A stretch of 5,726 nucleotides of DNA, taken from the NCBI GenBank assembly GCA_050945275.1, contig JBMNSQ010000108.1, forward strand, positions 1 through 5,726, written 5' to 3'. Positions 4,411 to 5,726 of this stretch are shown here, one piece after another. This DNA is from JAAYWY01 sp050945275. Its GTDB lineage: Bacteria > Bacillota > DTU030 > DUMP01. The position numbers were made by a program, and so were the translations under genes. The first letter of the stretch is position 1. Each line of letters starts with the position of its first letter. The notes beneath the pieces were generated by a model, which saw nothing but the letters and a program-made list of their open reading frames with translations, ran no database searches and had not been told where the DNA came from.

Positions 4411-5726
4411 TAAACTTGCGGAAATAAAAGATGGAACCATACAATGTTGTGTAACTTCGCCGCCGTATTGGGGTCTTCGGGATTACGGTATTGATGGGCA
4501 GATTGGCCTTGAGGAATCGCCAGATAAATACGTGGCAAAGATGGTGCAGGTATTCCGGGAAGTCAAGCGGGTGCTGCGGGATGACGGGACGGTTTTCCTC
4601 AACCTGGGCGACTGTTACTTTGGAAGCAGCATGACAGGAGGCACCAATAGCATGGAAGGGTCCGCTAAACGGAAAGGGCGTATGTTTGAGAAGCCTTCAA
4701 ATTGTACCATAAATCAGGGAAAAATCCAGCTAAAAACTAAAGACTTAGTCGGCATCCCCTGGCGTGTTGCTTTTGCTTTACAAGCCGATGGTTGGTATCT
4801 CCGCTCAGACATCATATGGTGTCTTTCTGGTGGGACGTGGGTCTATGCGCGAACTCAAAAAGGCGACATGCCTATGACCATCAAGGATATGGCTAGGCTC
4901 GACCCCAAAACAGTCCAATTGTGGAATGGTTCACAATGGACACAACTACTCGGCATGTCCCGTTCCCATAGGCAAGGCGACGAGATCGAACTTGTCTTGA
5001 GAAGCGGCGAAAGAGTCTCTTGCACTCCCACGCACAAGTTCCCGACCACGCAAGGTTTGAAGGAAGCTAGCAATATCGGGGTAGGCGACATTCTGATTCG
5101 AACGAATCTCCCCGAACCCGAATCTCCCCTTGACTGTGTGATAGATGAAGATGCCGCTTGGTTCGCTGGACTCTATGTTGCGGAAGGCTCACGTTCAAAT
5201 AATTGCATACAGATTGCGTGTCATGTAAAAGAAGAACATCTCTGGCGACATGTTCAAGAAGTAGCGAAGAAATACGGCGGAACTGCCACTCGCACAGTAG
5301 ACGGCAACTGTATGAATATCAGGGTATACGGCAAGATTCTGAACGCTTTACTTGATGAACTGGTGACTGGGAAGATAGCCAAAGACAAAGGCTTCTCGCC
5401 GAAGGTTTGGCGTTACAGCAACCGTTTTCTCGATTCCATGCTTCAAGGTTATCTCGACGGTGATGGCCATTGGGACGAGAAGAACAATCGCTGGCGCATT
5501 GGCTTTACTCGCAACTACAATCTCGAAAGAGACTTGAGAGCTGCCTGCGCTCGTTTGGGCTATCGTCTCACCCTCAATATGTCGAGTGTTCCGTACAACG
5601 GCAAGGGTGTTCCGACGTTCAGAGGCGAGATTCGCAAGACTGTCTCTGCGCATCATAACTCCAAAGACACCTGCGAAGTTGTGGAAATCCGCAAGGCCAG
5701 ATGCCGTGATGTGTACGATATAGGCG
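4376..5726 (+). CDS. SPPY-type DNA methyltransferase precursor interrupted by an intein, 3' partial
   Basis: ATG 4376 follows AAAGGAG (4361-4367) by eight bases; the frame is open to the window edge (450 codons). Residues 1-148 are the N-extein of an N6-adenine/N4-cytosine methyltransferase (PF01555 type), which transfers a methyl group from S-adenosylmethionine to DNA. QGDVLDKL (7-14) leads into the catalytic motif IV TSPPYWGLRDYG (27-38), then a VFREVKRVLRDDGTVFLNLGD segment typical of the group, and later DLVGIPWRVAFALQADGWYLRSDIIW (123-148, in part). In uninterrupted relatives DIIW is followed by a KPNPMPES-like motif; here Cys149 starts an intein instead. SPPY is commoner in N4-cytosine enzymes but does not settle the target base. 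The AdoMet-binding FxGxG motif should lie downstream. No restriction endonuclease is visible, so it is probably an orphan phage methyltransferase, perhaps for protection from host restriction. Confidence 0.9.
   Translation, partial: MSWKVLQGDVLDKLAEIKDGTIQCCVTSPPYWGLRDYGIDGQIGLEESPDKYVAKMVQVFREVKRVLRDDGTVFLNLGDCYFGSSMTGGTNSMEGSAKRKGRMFEKPSNCTINQGKIQLKTKDLVGIPWRVAFALQADGWYLRSDIIWCLSGGTWVYARTQKGDMPMTIKDMARLDPKTVQLWNGSQWTQLLGMSRSHRQGDEIELVLRSGERVSCTPTHKFPTTQGLKEASNIGVGDILIRTNLPEPESPLDCVIDEDAAWFAGLYVAEGSRSNNCIQIACHVKEEHLWRHVQEVAKKYGGTATRTVDGNCMNIRVYGKILNALLDELVTGKIAKDKGFSPKVWRYSNRFLDSMLQGYLDGDGHWDEKNNRWRIGFTRNYNLERDLRAACARLGYRLTLNMSSVPYNGKGVPTFRGEIRKTVSAHHNSKDTCEVVEIRKARCRDVYDIG
4820..5726 (+). 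mobile_element. Intein with LAGLIDADG homing endonuclease, 3' partial
   Basis: The element starts at Cys149 of the methyltransferase precursor, the nucleophile of the N-terminal splice junction (block A, CLSGGTWV). Block B is VSCTPTHKF with the T-x-x-H pair at Thr217 and His220. A GVGDIL segment closes the N-terminal splicing part. The endonuclease has both LAGLIDADG helices: WFAGLYVAEG (262-271, acidic residue Glu270) and LQGYLDGDG (356-364, acidic residue Asp363). Near the window edge, CRDVYDIG matches block F of the C-terminal splicing region. The final HN plus Cys/Ser/Thr junction (block G) lies beyond the window. No frameshift or stop is seen in about 302 residues, and both catalytic acids are present, so splicing and homing may both be active. 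The intein sits at a conserved active-domain motif, as is usual for inteins. Confidence 0.92.

Noticed and set aside
4344..5656. Minus-strand ORFs opposite the methyltransferase and intein
   Set aside because: The plus-strand frame is continuously open for 450 codons and carries methyltransferase, splicing and endonuclease motifs; the opposite ORFs have none.
1..5726. tRNA genes, CRISPR arrays, insertion sequences and rho-independent terminators
   Set aside because: No cloverleaf-like segments, no regularly spaced repeats, no transposase motifs with terminal inverted repeats, and no GC-rich hairpin followed by a T run were noticed when reading both strands.

Overview
The window reads as a stretch of phage or prophage accessory DNA from a Firmicute-like (clostridial or related) host. 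All supported genes lie on the + strand. They are short and tightly packed, often overlapping by ATGA or TTGA junctions, and are preceded by strong Shine-Dalgarno sequences of the AAGGAGG or GGGAGGT type, with several TTG starts. Three families typical of phage accessory regions are recognisable: a Gp37/Gp68 (DUF5131) protein, an ASCH-domain protein and a DNA methyltransferase. No rRNA, tRNA, CRISPR array, insertion sequence or convincing terminator was seen, and no gene-free stretch exceeds about 150 bases.

Layout. Bases 2-685 hold the 3' end of a small Cys-rich protein, an AT-rich spacer with a possible tiny ORF, and a zinc-ribbon protein starting at TTG 356. Bases 702-1565 encode a DUF5131 protein that has lost its third conserved Cys through an in-frame deletion. 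Bases 1562-2301 hold a chain of small genes. Two neighbours in this chain, a 47-aa hypothetical and a GC-rich glucosaminidase domain, each appear to lack one base in a five-base homopolymer right after the start codon. Bases 2303-3146 hold a degenerate MazG-like protein, a short copy of the glucosaminidase gene tail, and three small unknown ORFs, one apparently starting at CTG. Bases 3203-3910 encode an ASCH-domain protein. Bases 3903-4270 hold two very AT-rich hypothetical genes, followed by a truncated Ea22-like gene.

From 4376 to the window end runs an SPPY-type DNA methyltransferase. It is interrupted after residue 148 by an intein that carries a two-motif LAGLIDADG homing endonuclease. 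The intein begins at Cys149, between the DIIW motif and the KPNPMPES-type motif that normally follows it. It remains open at the window edge, so its C-terminal splice site is not visible.

Together the genes look like a mosaic accessory cassette of DNA and nucleotide-modification functions (methyltransferase, ASCH, DUF5131, degenerate MazG-like protein), interspersed with small unknown proteins and visible recombination debris. Base composition shifts sharply, from roughly two-thirds GC in the glucosaminidase segment to roughly one-quarter GC in 3903-4266 (estimated by eye), which supports a patchwork origin. The most striking item is the intein-split methyltransferase. No clearly new multi-gene system could be demonstrated from sequence alone.
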